A stretch of 14,846 bases of DNA, taken from NCBI GenBank assembly GCA_937922175.1, contig CAKZUU010000079.1, positions 1 to 14,846 on the forward strand, read 5' to 3'. Of this stretch, positions 7,801-14,846 are shown piece by piece. The translations under genes were made by a program, and so were the position numbers. Each line of letters opens with the position of its first letter. The stretch's first letter is position 1. This DNA is from an uncultured Gemmataceae bacterium (GTDB taxonomy: Bacteria; Planctomycetota; Planctomycetia; Gemmatales; Gemmataceae). The notes beneath the pieces were generated by a model. The model did no database searches, was not told the origin of the DNA, and worked only from the letters and a program-made list of their open reading frames with translations.

Positions 7801-10800
7801 TCATGGTCGGAACACAGGAAATCGCTCGGGTTGTCTTGGAAAACACTGTGGGTTTTGTAGATCGTCGGCGCGACCTGTCTCTCGAAGCAGAACGGGCATG
7901 GTCCGCCGCACCGACTCGATCAGTTCACGCGAATCAATTTGCCCGTCACCGTCTCGGTCAGCGTCGGAATAGCCCACCGAGAAGGCGTGCAACACAGCCA
8001 GGGTGAAGAGGCCGTTCTTCTTTTCCGGATGCTCATAGGCCAGTTCGGACCGATCGCAAGCGGCATAGATGATCGGCCCCAAGCCGCCGGGCGTCAAACT
8101 CCGCACTGGGTTGAACGTGGCCTCACCGGAATGGCACGCGTCCAGGAACAGGATCTTTCGGCATCGGAGAGCGGCGAGCTTCTCGTACAACTCGGTGTGG
8201 GCGATCCCTGTCTCCTCGGGACGTCGGGGGTCGTAGTCCGGACAGCAGAAATAGAAACGGGAATCCGCTTTGCGAGGCTTTTCAGCCGGCATTGAGCGAA
8301 AATCACCATGACCCGCTAACACCATCACCAACAGATCGTCCGGTTGGGCCACGGCGGCCAGACGGTCGAGTTCACGGAGGATTGCCGAACGGCGTGCCTG
8401 GTGGTCCGCTTGGAGCGTGACAACCGCATCGGTGAACAAACGACCTTTTTGCGACTGCCATTGTTCCGCATGTAACTGCACATCCCGGACGGCACCTTGC
8501 AAGTTGCCGAACTTTCGTCGTCCGCCGACGGATGGTTGCAGGCCGTAGTCGTTGATTCCAATCCCCAGCCCGAAGAGCCGTGCTTTGTGCTCCGTGTTTG
8601 GCCGCGACACTTGGACGACCGCCTCGGAACGACCACCCAAACGGTTAAATGCTTGCAGGATCAGGCGATTCACTCCGGACCGAAACTCGTTCGGGGCGAC
8701 CGTGATTGTTTCCTCGAACGATTGACCTCGCGGTTCCCACACCTGCCGACGATGGTCATTGATCCAGAATTCGACGCGTTGGGGTAGAAAATCAATCTGC
8801 TCGCTCCGAGCCGTGGCCACCAGTCGGACTTCGAGCTGGTTGGAATTCGTCGATGAGCCGACTTCGATGCGGGTGGAGGGCGGCTCGTTCAATCCCAAGT
8901 TGATGGCCACGGGGTTGTTGCCCAGGGCTACCGCCAAGGCTTTGCCGACGTCGAGGGTGTCGAGAAGTTCTTCGATCACGTCCTCCCGGTGGAAGGCATC
9001 GCGAAACTGCTCCAAGCGGAAAAAGCGGGGTTCGCGCGACATCGAGGGGTCATTCATCACCCAACCGACTAGCGAATCGCCGTTTGTGGAAGTGTCGTAG
9101 AAGCTGCCATGCCAGGTCCACATCACCCACTCTCGATCGGAGCCGGGCAGAAATCGCCATAGAGGACGATGCCTCAATGTCGAAAGCGTGCGGATGGGTG
9201 TCTCGCGACCCGCCCGCTTCACCTGCACGAAAATCTCTTCGCCCGGTGGGGCCAGGTCCAGGGCCGTCTTGGCCTCGGCGGCGGACGTGCGAAGCCCCGG
9301 ACCAAAAAACTCTCGAGCTGCCAACGCCACGAACGTGATTTCATCGCCGGGGATCAAACCCATTTCCCAAGCGGGGCTACCAACGGCGACCTCCTCGACG
9401 CGGACGGTGCTCGGTTGCACCGACAATCGGGCCCCCCAGCCGTTGCCGCTCAGTCCATCTTCGAGGCTCCAGCCAGCGATTGTCTGATCGTTCGATCCAC
9501 TGACAAGCCATCGACCGTCCGACGACGGGCAAAGGGACGTCACTTCCCCATGATGCCCAGTGTACAACCTGATCCGTCTCGGTCCCGACGGCGTCAATTG
9601 GAACAAACTGAAACCCCAGTAATGCCCGACGGCCAATCGGGGCGATGCCTGGGGACGGCCGGGGACGAATGAGTAACAGGTGGGTCGACCATCGGTGTCA
9701 CGGTTCCACGGCAAAGGAAATGACCGGCCGTTCGCGTCGACCACATGCCACTGCCAGGGGCGACTTGCATCCGGCTTCACCGACCACCCCGAAAGCGTTT
9801 CCAATGGTTGCACCAACTCTGCGTTCTCTGGCAGTGATTTTTCGAATCGTCGGCGACGCAGGTCGAAAACACGCCTGTCATTTCGCCCCCGCCGATTCGG
9901 GTGGTCCGCCCCGGGATCGCGACGATCGGAAAACACCAGGTGTCGCCCTTCCCGCGTCAAGCGGACAGACCAAATACCCGTACTGGCTCCACGCACGACC
10001 GAGCGAGGCTTTTCCCTGACTGTCAGGTCCCAATGCGTCACCTCGTGATTGTCTCCGCCGGCAATGACGATGTGCGAGCCTCGACAGGCGACCGCTTCAG
10101 CACGACCGGCATGCGGGAAACGCGCCACAACAGGAAGCTGCGGCCCGGTCAGTTCTAAAACTTCGACTCGATCGTCTCCCTCCAGTCGGAAGGAAGGTCC
10201 CGACCGAAGTTGACCGATCCCGACGACCAGCCGCCGGCCTGTCTCGTCGAAGGCCAACGACCGGGGGAACTCATCGGCTGCGAGAGATTTCGTCCACATC
10301 AATTTGCCGTCCGGTGAGGAGACCCGGAGATGGGCTCCGAGCTCCCCGGCAGCGATCCAGCCCTGGGGGCTGAAGGCGGCGATCCGGACGGCGTTCGGTA
10401 ACGACAAGTCGAAAGTTGGCCGGCTCGCCCAGGTCGCTCCAGTCTTCTGCCAAGAGGTGACCTTTCCATCCTCGGCCACGGAGACCACGGTGCGTTCGTC
10501 AAGAACACTGAGGGCTCGAACCCGGTTGTAGGAAGTGTTGGCAAACGGCGTGTGACGACCGACCAGGTCGGGCGACGCCTCCAAGTTCCACCACCAGACA
10601 GATCCGCTCCCTGTTCCGATGGCGACGGCACGACCATCGGGAGAGAAGGCCAAAGCCATCACGGCGAAAAAGTTCTCACGGTCCCGTTCCAGATGGGCAA
10701 AGTGGAGAATTCGGCCCGACTCCTTGTCGAGGACGGCAACGCTGCTGTTTTTGAGACCGTATCCGCCGACCGCAATCCGCCGACCGTCCGGCGAAACGCT

Positions 10801-11118
10801 CAGGGCATAGATGGCTCCTCGCTGTTCGCGCCAGATCGGCCAGCGCCGAAAGGCGACTTCTCGCCCGATCAATTTCCCATCGTGGAAAGGGATGACGGTG
10901 ACAACTTTGTCATCTCCCGCCGCGAGAACCTCACGACCGTCGGGGCTGAAGGTGATGACATCGCAGGTGCCGGTCCGCCCGCCGGTGTTCAGGGCGATGG
11001 CGGGTTCCCGGCGGTCGCGGCGGTCGATTTGGGCTGCTTCCTGCTCCTGGCCAATCGCTGAACTCGCCAGCAGCAAGGAAACCCATGCCCAATCTCGTCG
11101 AGACGATCGCTTAACCAT
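7801..11118 (-). CDS. Exported WD40-PDZ-caspase (peptidase C14-like) protein with C-terminal EF-hand loop
   Basis: A 1105-residue multidomain protein. An N-terminal signal (about 1-24) begins with KRSSRRDWAW, resembling a twin-arginine motif, so Sec or Tat export is likely. WD40-type repeats (FSPDGR at 57-62 and 158-163, SPDGRRIAVGG at 109-119, GHHGEVTSLC and SSDGRWLVSGSNDQTIAGWS at 521-551) form one or two beta-propellers up to about 560. A PDZ-like domain follows (about 568-640, with VAVGSPAWEMGLIPGDEI), then an Ig-like region (about 750-840). The caspase-like domain (about 846-1048) has LGIGINDYGL, the catalytic His937 in LAGHGDF and Cys995 in FLDACHSGE. At 1054-1065 a perfect 12-residue EF-hand loop occurs (DRDGDGQIDSRE). 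The ATG at 11118 is preferred, with GGAG 9 bases upstream; a TTG at 11178 would add 20 residues before the signal. It follows the sigma gene by 91 bp. Target proteins are unknown; calcium control and partner recognition by the propeller are inferred. Confidence 0.9.
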   Translation of the reverse strand: MVKRSSRRDWAWVSLLLASSAIGQEQEAAQIDRRDRREPAIALNTGGRTGTCDVITFSPDGREVLAAGDDKVVTVIPFHDGKLIGREVAFRRWPIWREQRGAIYALSVSPDGRRIAVGGYGLKNSSVAVLDKESGRILHFAHLERDRENFFAVMALAFSPDGRAVAIGTGSGSVWWWNLEASPDLVGRHTPFANTSYNRVRALSVLDERTVVSVAEDGKVTSWQKTGATWASRPTFDLSLPNAVRIAAFSPQGWIAAGELGAHLRVSSPDGKLMWTKSLAADEFPRSLAFDETGRRLVVGIGQLRSGPSFRLEGDDRVEVLELTGPQLPVVARFPHAGRAEAVACRGSHIVIAGGDNHEVTHWDLTVREKPRSVVRGASTGIWSVRLTREGRHLVFSDRRDPGADHPNRRGRNDRRVFDLRRRRFEKSLPENAELVQPLETLSGWSVKPDASRPWQWHVVDANGRSFPLPWNRDTDGRPTCYSFVPGRPQASPRLAVGHYWGFSLFQLTPSGPRRIRLYTGHHGEVTSLCPSSDGRWLVSGSNDQTIAGWSLEDGLSGNGWGARLSVQPSTVRVEEVAVGSPAWEMGLIPGDEITFVALAAREFFGPGLRTSAAEAKTALDLAPPGEEIFVQVKRAGRETPIRTLSTLRHRPLWRFLPGSDREWVMWTWHGSFYDTSTNGDSLVGWVMNDPSMSREPRFFRLEQFRDAFHREDVIEELLDTLDVGKALAVALGNNPVAINLGLNEPPSTRIEVGSSTNSNQLEVRLVATARSEQIDFLPQRVEFWINDHRRQVWEPRGQSFEETITVAPNEFRSGVNRLILQAFNRLGGRSEAVVQVSRPNTEHKARLFGLGIGINDYGLQPSVGGRRKFGNLQGAVRDVQLHAEQWQSQKGRLFTDAVVTLQADHQARRSAILRELDRLAAVAQPDDLLVMVLAGHGDFRSMPAEKPRKADSRFYFCCPDYDPRRPEETGIAHTELYEKLAALRCRKILFLDACHSGEATFNPVRSLTPGGLGPIIYAACDRSELAYEHPEKKNGLFTLAVLHAFSVGYSDADRDGDGQIDSRELIESVRRTMPVLLRETGRADDLQNPQCFPRQPERFPVFRP
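7924..7959 (-). other. EF-hand calcium loop at the C-terminus of the caspase protein
   Basis: These 36 bases encode residues 1054-1065, D-R-D-G-D-G-Q-I-D-S-R-E, which satisfy the classic loop: acidic positions 1, 3 and 5, Gly at 6, Ile at 8, Asp at 9 and Glu at 12. It lies directly after the caspase core. A single loop like this is also used in dockerin-like and calcium-stabilised exported proteins. Confidence 0.8.
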
Positions 11119-11209
11119 GGACGTCAGCTCCGCAAGATCCCACGTCCCCTCTCCCGATGGATGCGGATCGGTCGGCAATGGCGGACAAAGCGGCCAACCC
11201 GCTCGGATG

Positions 11210-11785
11210 TCAGAACGGGAAACCGTCGCGTTCTGCCAAGTCCCGAATCCGTTCCAAGACGCGACGGATCTTTCGATCGTACGTCCCGAGTTGCTGAGCG
11301 ATTTCGTCGGTGGAGTAGCCCTCGAGCCGAAGAGCTAAAATCCGACGGTCGTTTTCGGGCAATTGTTGCATGAAATATTCCAGTTGGTCGAGAAAGCTGA
11401 CGGTGTGTTCCGGCGTCGGTTCATGAGCCAGGATCTGCAATAGTTGCTCGTGAGAAGTGTCGCTGTGGCCCGTTTCCTGATTGGGGTCGCGTTTGGCCGC
11501 CTTGTGATGGGCGATCTGCCGCAACGTTTTGTGAACCGTGATCCGGACTAGCAAACGCGAGAGATCATCCTGATCGTGTATTTCAAACTTGTCGTCTTTT
11601 AAGCGCGCAAAAAAGGTGCGAAACACCGATTGGACAATATCTTCAGCATCAACTCGACTGGCGAGCCGCTGGCTGATCCGCCGTCGGGCCAGGGGCAGTA
11701 ACCGCTCCACATAGGCATCCACGAGTTGCTTTGCGGCCTCCTGGTCTCCTCGACGACATCGCTGAATCAGATCGTCGGTTGACAT
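11210..11785 (-). CDS. ECF-type RNA polymerase sigma factor (planctomycete subgroup)
   Basis: First gene of the leftward block. The 191-residue protein has region 2 at about residues 15-100 (RRRISQRL, VDAEDIVQSVFRTFFARL and the KRDPNQE segment seen in planctomycete ECF factors) and region 4 at about 130-183 (LPENDRRILALRLEGYSTDE, then an HTH reaching RKIRRVLERIRDLAE). It directs RNA polymerase to a subset of promoters. The ATG at 11785 is preferred because a purine-rich AGAGGAC lies about 6-12 bases upstream and the protein then begins with MSTDDLIQRCRRGD, normal for the family; the open frame extends upstream to 11941 but codes for unrelated basic residues. No zinc-binding anti-sigma gene is adjacent, so control may be transcriptional or by another mechanism. 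Its position suggests it may drive its own operon, but this is inferred. Confidence 0.92.
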   Translation of the reverse strand: MSTDDLIQRCRRGDQEAAKQLVDAYVERLLPLARRRISQRLASRVDAEDIVQSVFRTFFARLKDDKFEIHDQDDLSRLLVRITVHKTLRQIAHHKAAKRDPNQETGHSDTSHEQLLQILAHEPTPEHTVSFLDQLEYFMQQLPENDRRILALRLEGYSTDEIAQQLGTYDRKIRRVLERIRDLAERDGFPF

Positions 11786-11943
11786 CTGTCGTCCTCTGCA
11801 TCGCGCTTTCTCAGGACCGGACCGAACATCGGTTGCCTGCAACCGAAACTGATCGGATCGCCGCTCCGCTTGCCGAACGGTAGGCCGCCGGGTATTTCGG
11901 CTAGGACCGAGCATTGTGATTGTACCAGGCCGGAGCCGCACTG
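11786..11943. promoter_or_regulatory. Divergent intergenic region between the sigma operon and the deacetylase gene
   Basis: This 158-bp stretch separates two divergent genes and must hold promoters for both. Toward the deacetylase, TTGCCG at 11870-11875 and TATTTC at 11893-11898 have a 17-bp spacer, a weak sigma-70 match. On the minus strand a TACAAT box (11919-11924) could serve the sigma gene, without a good -35. The perfect inverted repeat at 11829-11846 lies in the sigma leader. No promoter can be assigned with confidence. Confidence 0.45.
11829..11846. repeat. Perfect 7-bp inverted repeat upstream of the sigma gene
   Basis: TCGGTTG and CAACCGA flank a 4-base CCTG spacer. It lies 43 bp before the sigma factor start codon. 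It could be an operator for a dimeric regulator or a small hairpin in the leader RNA; there is no T-run, so a terminator is unlikely. Chance occurrence in GC-rich DNA is possible. Confidence 0.4.
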
Positions 11944-13452
11944 ATGAGGCGCGTCATCTCCGTCGTCGTTGTAGTCGCTGCCTTCGATGCCCGCATGGCG
12001 AGGTGGGTGTCCGCGGCCGATCCCGCCCCGATTCTCATTACCTTGTGGTGGGACACGGAAGACTATGTCTTGCCCGCCAGCGATGATGCCGCCCTTCGTG
12101 TCGCGCGTTGGTTATCGCGGCAGCAAATTCGCGCGACCTTCAAGGTGGTCGGCGAAAAAGCCCGCACGTTAGAACGCCGGCAGCGAACCGACGTGATCGA
12201 TGCCCTCAAACAGCACGAGATTGGTTACCACACGAACTATCACAGCGTCCAGCCCACGCCGGCAATGTACTTGTCGTCGCTTGGTTGGGATGAGGGCGTC
12301 GCGGAGTTTGATCGTCGTGAAAAGCCGGGTTTGGATGATGTCAAGCGGATTTTCGGACAGCATCCATCGTGTTACGGTCAGCCCGGCAGCTCGTGGGCGC
12401 CGCAATCCTACGGAGCCATGAAAAAATGGAGCGTGAGCGTCTATCTCGATAGCGGCAATCACCTCAATGTCGAGGGGCAGCCGTTCCACTATTGTGGCAT
12501 CGTCAATTTTTACAGCCTGAAACATACGCTTCGCACGAACCTCGGAGGCCCGCAAGACCTGAAAGCCGCTGAGCAGCGCTTTCTTGCGGCACGAGAGCAA
12601 CTTCGCCGAGAAGGCGGCGGAGTGGTCAGCATCTATTACCACCCCTGCGAATTTGTGCACCAACAGTTTTGGGATGGTGTCAATTTCGCCGAGGGAGCCA
12701 ACCCGCCCCTCGATCGATTAAAACTTCCCCCCGCCAAAACCGAAGCAGAGATCGCCACTGCGTATGAAACGTTTGAATCATTCATCCGGTTTCTTCAGCG
12801 ATTTCCCGATGTTCGCTTCGTCACGGCCTCGGAACTCGGCCGAATCTACCAAGACAGGTCGCAGGGTCGGACCTTCTCCCGAGCGGAATTAACACGCATT
12901 GCTGAACAAGTCGGCGACTCGATCAACTATCAGCAAATCGGCACATGTACCGTGAGCGCTGCCGAGACCTTGCTGTTGCTCGGACGATCTCTTCAGAGCA
13001 TGCTGCAAAAAAGCGAAGCGGACGGCTCCGTTCAGTTGCTGATGAGTCCCCTCGGACCGACCAGTCCAACTGTTCCACAGACGGCATCGGTTTCGACCCC
13101 GTATCATCAATTCGAGCGAACGCTCGCCGACGTTCTTGATTATTTGGATCGTCACGGCCGGGTGCCCTCGGCGATTTGGTTAGGGAGTGTTGCGATTCCG
13201 CCAGAGTCGTTTCTGGCGACGCTGGCTCGGGTCTATCGACAGCGAGTCGCCGGAGAGGCCATCGGTGATGAGGTCGCCTTTCGGCCTGTCACGGTCGCCG
13301 CCCGTAAGTATGTCGCGGACGATGACCCCCGACTTTGGCGTTGGGTTATTTTCCCTCGATCGTTTCGTGCCCCGGCCATGATGGAATTGGCCCGCGCGCA
13401 AGCCTGGACCATCAAACCGGCCATCCGACATGATGAAGAGCTCAAGCGCTGA
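11944..13452 (+). CDS. Exported polysaccharide deacetylase-like protein (NodB-fold) with C-terminal extension
   Basis: The 502-residue product has a signal peptide (about 1-25, ending near VSAAD). The NodB-like domain (about 28-300) has the metal/catalytic Asp motif LWWDTEDY (D37, D40), the metal His pair in GYHTNYHS (H96, H100) and a later YYHPCEF (H233), a plausible catalytic His. Such enzymes hydrolyse N-acetyl or related amide groups on glycans; the real substrate is unknown. Residues about 310-350 (FSRAELTRIAEQVGDSINYQ) start a helical extension, and the tail to 502 includes RRFWRW-like basic/aromatic segments (PRLWRWVIFPRSF, 462-474) that I do not recognise as a named domain. I chose the ATG at 11944, with GGAG 9 bases upstream, over an in-frame TTG at 11920. 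The next gene overlaps its last 23 bases, suggesting translational coupling and a shared pathway. Confidence 0.82.
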   Translation: MRRVISVVVVVAAFDARMARWVSAADPAPILITLWWDTEDYVLPASDDAALRVARWLSRQQIRATFKVVGEKARTLERRQRTDVIDALKQHEIGYHTNYHSVQPTPAMYLSSLGWDEGVAEFDRREKPGLDDVKRIFGQHPSCYGQPGSSWAPQSYGAMKKWSVSVYLDSGNHLNVEGQPFHYCGIVNFYSLKHTLRTNLGGPQDLKAAEQRFLAAREQLRREGGGVVSIYYHPCEFVHQQFWDGVNFAEGANPPLDRLKLPPAKTEAEIATAYETFESFIRFLQRFPDVRFVTASELGRIYQDRSQGRTFSRAELTRIAEQVGDSINYQQIGTCTVSAAETLLLLGRSLQSMLQKSEADGSVQLLMSPLGPTSPTVPQTASVSTPYHQFERTLADVLDYLDRHGRVPSAIWLGSVAIPPESFLATLARVYRQRVAGEAIGDEVAFRPVTVAARKYVADDDPRLWRWVIFPRSFRAPAMMELARAQAWTIKPAIRHDEELKR

Positions 13453-14401
13453 CCCATCGCGATGGCCTGAAATCAAGCCCCGCCGCGGGATCCAAGGGAT
13501 CTCCGCGCTGTTTTTGCCATTCGAGGCCGACGGTCGAATCGCCTGGCCTGCCTTCCGTGCTCATCTTCTGCGAACTCTCGAGGCGGGTCTGGTCCCGGCG
13601 GTGAATATGGACACGGGCTTCCTCCAGTACCTGGACGATGCCACCCGGCGACATGTCCTTGCCGAGACACGCTCTCTCACCTCGGGGAGACCGTACATTG
13701 CCGGAGCCTTTGTGGCCGATCAACCGGGTGATCCCTTTCAGCCAAGTGGCTATCAACGCGCGATCGAGGAAATTCAACGGTTCGGTGGCCTGCCCATCGT
13801 CTTCCCGTCGTTTGGGATCGCATCCTTGCCCGGGATCGAAGTTTTGTCGGCTTACGAGACCTTCGCCCGGAGTGCGTCGCAGTTTCTCGCGTTCGAATTG
13901 GGAACCATGTTTGCACCCTTCGGGAGGATCTTCGACGACGAGACTTTTGTCGGATTGCTCGCGATCCGTGAATGCGTCGGTGTGAAACATTCGTCGTTGT
14001 CACGAACGACTGAGTGGCTTCGTTTACGCCGCCGTGATGAGATCCGCCCCGATTTTCGCATTTTCACAGGGAATGATAACGCCATCGACATGGTAATGTA
14101 CGGCAGTGATTACCTCTTGGGGTTGAGTACGTTCGCGCCGGCCGAGTTTGCCTTGCGAGATCGTTTTTGGGAAGCAGGCGACCCCCTTTTTTTTGAATTG
14201 AACGACTTGTTACAGTACCTCGGGCAGTTCGCCTTTCGGCCGCCAGTCTCCGGCTACAAACGCAGCGCGGCACAGTTCCTCTCACTTCGGGGTTGGGTTC
14301 CCTCCGAATACGTGCCCCCGGCGGTTCCCCCTCGGCCCGACAGCGACCGTGTGGTATTGCACGACATTTTGCAGCGCCTCCGACGTTGGACAAAGGGATG
14401 A
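13430..14401 (+). CDS. Divergent dihydrodipicolinate synthase (DapA/NanA)-family class I aldolase
   Basis: A 323-residue TIM-barrel protein near the usual 290-310 length. The family's start is seen at GISALFLPFEADGRI (residues 22-36), and the Schiff-base lysine is K186 in CVGVKHSSL, followed by FTGNDN (212-217) and the glycine-containing YGSDYLLGLSTFAPAE segment. These enzymes condense or cleave pyruvate-type substrates through an imine. The strand that normally carries the catalytic YNxP tyrosine reads FELGTMFAPFGRIF (residues 155-168) with no Tyr, and the usual GTTGE-like motif is NMDTGF (59-64), so it is unlikely to be a true lysine-pathway DapA. Its substrate is unknown. The ATG at 13430 overlaps the deacetylase stop by 23 bp; a second ATG follows at 13433. 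Confidence 0.82.
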   Translation: MMKSSSADPSRWPEIKPRRGIQGISALFLPFEADGRIAWPAFRAHLLRTLEAGLVPAVNMDTGFLQYLDDATRRHVLAETRSLTSGRPYIAGAFVADQPGDPFQPSGYQRAIEEIQRFGGLPIVFPSFGIASLPGIEVLSAYETFARSASQFLAFELGTMFAPFGRIFDDETFVGLLAIRECVGVKHSSLSRTTEWLRLRRRDEIRPDFRIFTGNDNAIDMVMYGSDYLLGLSTFAPAEFALRDRFWEAGDPLFFELNDLLQYLGQFAFRPPVSGYKRSAAQFLSLRGWVPSEYVPPAVPPRPDSDRVVLHDILQRLRRWTKG

Positions 14402-14468
14402 CTCAGCGACCGCGCGGCTGCATGATTCCCCACCGCGATTCAGCAACGGAACTCCGTAGAATGGGAAC

Positions 14469-14846
14469 ATGAAGAAGGTGCACGGTCCTCTCGGTTATTG
14501 CACGAACGTTCACGCCGGCGACGATCTCACGACCACCCTGGCGAATTTGGAACGCCACGCCTTGGCCGTCAAATCGAACCTCTCACCTGACCGACCGATG
14601 GGTGTCGGCCTCTGGCTGGCCGCTCGAGCTGCGGAGCAACTGCTGCGCGAACGTCGAACGCGCTGGCTAGCGGATTGGTTGCGAGATGTCGGGCTGATCC
14701 CGTATACCCTGAACGGGTTTCCCTTTGGCAATTTCCATCAGAGAGTCGTGAAACATCAAGTCTATCAACCGACATGGTGGGAAAAGGCACGGCTCGAGTA
14801 TACCTTGGACCTCATTGCAATTCTTCATGATCTCCTGCCCGAGGGG
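14469..14846 (+). CDS. eboE: EboE-like metabolite traffic protein (N-terminal part, continues past window)
   Basis: The first 126 codons are present and the frame is open to the right edge. The protein begins MKKVHGPLGYCTNVHAGDDL, and ANLERHALAVKSNLSPDRP, GVGLWLAARAA, YTLNGFPFGNFHQRVVKHQV and LHDLLPEG strongly resemble the start of EboE, a xylose isomerase-like TIM-barrel protein. EboE belongs to the ebo gene set, which in cyanobacteria and other bacteria is linked to moving or maturing secondary-metabolite precursors such as scytonemin monomer toward the periplasm; its biochemical role is not settled. No strong ribosome site is seen; the nearest purine run is GGGAAC directly before the ATG. 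The gene follows the aldolase gene by 67 bp on the same strand, so the ebo genes probably continue to the right. Confidence 0.88.
   Translation, partial: MKKVHGPLGYCTNVHAGDDLTTTLANLERHALAVKSNLSPDRPMGVGLWLAARAAEQLLRERRTRWLADWLRDVGLIPYTLNGFPFGNFHQRVVKHQVYQPTWWEKARLEYTLDLIAILHDLLPEG

Noticed and set aside
10552..11061. A plus-strand frame opposite the propeller region
   Set aside because: It overlaps clear WD40 repeats on the minus strand and has no start-site or domain support.
11786..11941. Upstream extension of the sigma factor to an alternative start near 11941
   Set aside because: The added residues are basic and unlike the family, while the ATG at 11785 has a ribosome site and gives the normal N-terminus.

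Overview
This window looks like a chromosomal segment from a GC-rich member of the Planctomycetota, possibly a Gemmatales-like lineage. The phylum call rests on gene content: a planctomycete-type c-type cytochrome carrying a CxxCH haem site, a planctomycete-style ECF sigma factor, a very long DUF4175-like membrane/coiled-coil protein, and an exported WD40-PDZ-caspase protein. No 16S rRNA gene is present, so the genus is not resolved. The window is almost fully coding and no stretch over 300 bases lacks a gene.

Layout. Positions 1-4025 (minus strand) hold most of a DUF4175-like protein that runs off the left edge. Positions 4145-4696 (minus) encode a membrane-anchored methionine sulfoxide reductase B. 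A tRNA with anticodon CAT lies at 4818-4892 (plus). Positions 4910-11785 (minus) form the central block, an apparent four-gene operon read right to left: ECF sigma factor; exported WD40-PDZ-caspase protein with an EF-hand loop; exported FlgO/TolB-like protein with a DUF4384-like domain; exported cytochrome c protein with a DUF4384-like C-terminus. Gaps between the last three genes are about 20 bp. A 158-bp divergent intergenic region follows. From 11944 to the right edge (plus) lie a polysaccharide deacetylase-like protein, a divergent dihydrodipicolinate synthase-family aldolase (overlapping the deacetylase gene by 23 bp), and the first 126 codons of an EboE-like TIM-barrel protein.

How the genes may work together. 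The central operon is the best candidate for an undescribed system. A cytoplasmic sigma factor is encoded with three predicted exported proteins: a propeller/PDZ caspase with intact His and Cys catalytic residues and a canonical calcium loop, and two partners carrying the DUF4384-like fold that in many bacteria is found fused to, or beside, caspase domains. This suggests an envelope stress or proteolytic signalling module with a redox or haem component; the function is inference. The rightward genes suggest an ebo-type metabolite-trafficking locus with two unusual companions.
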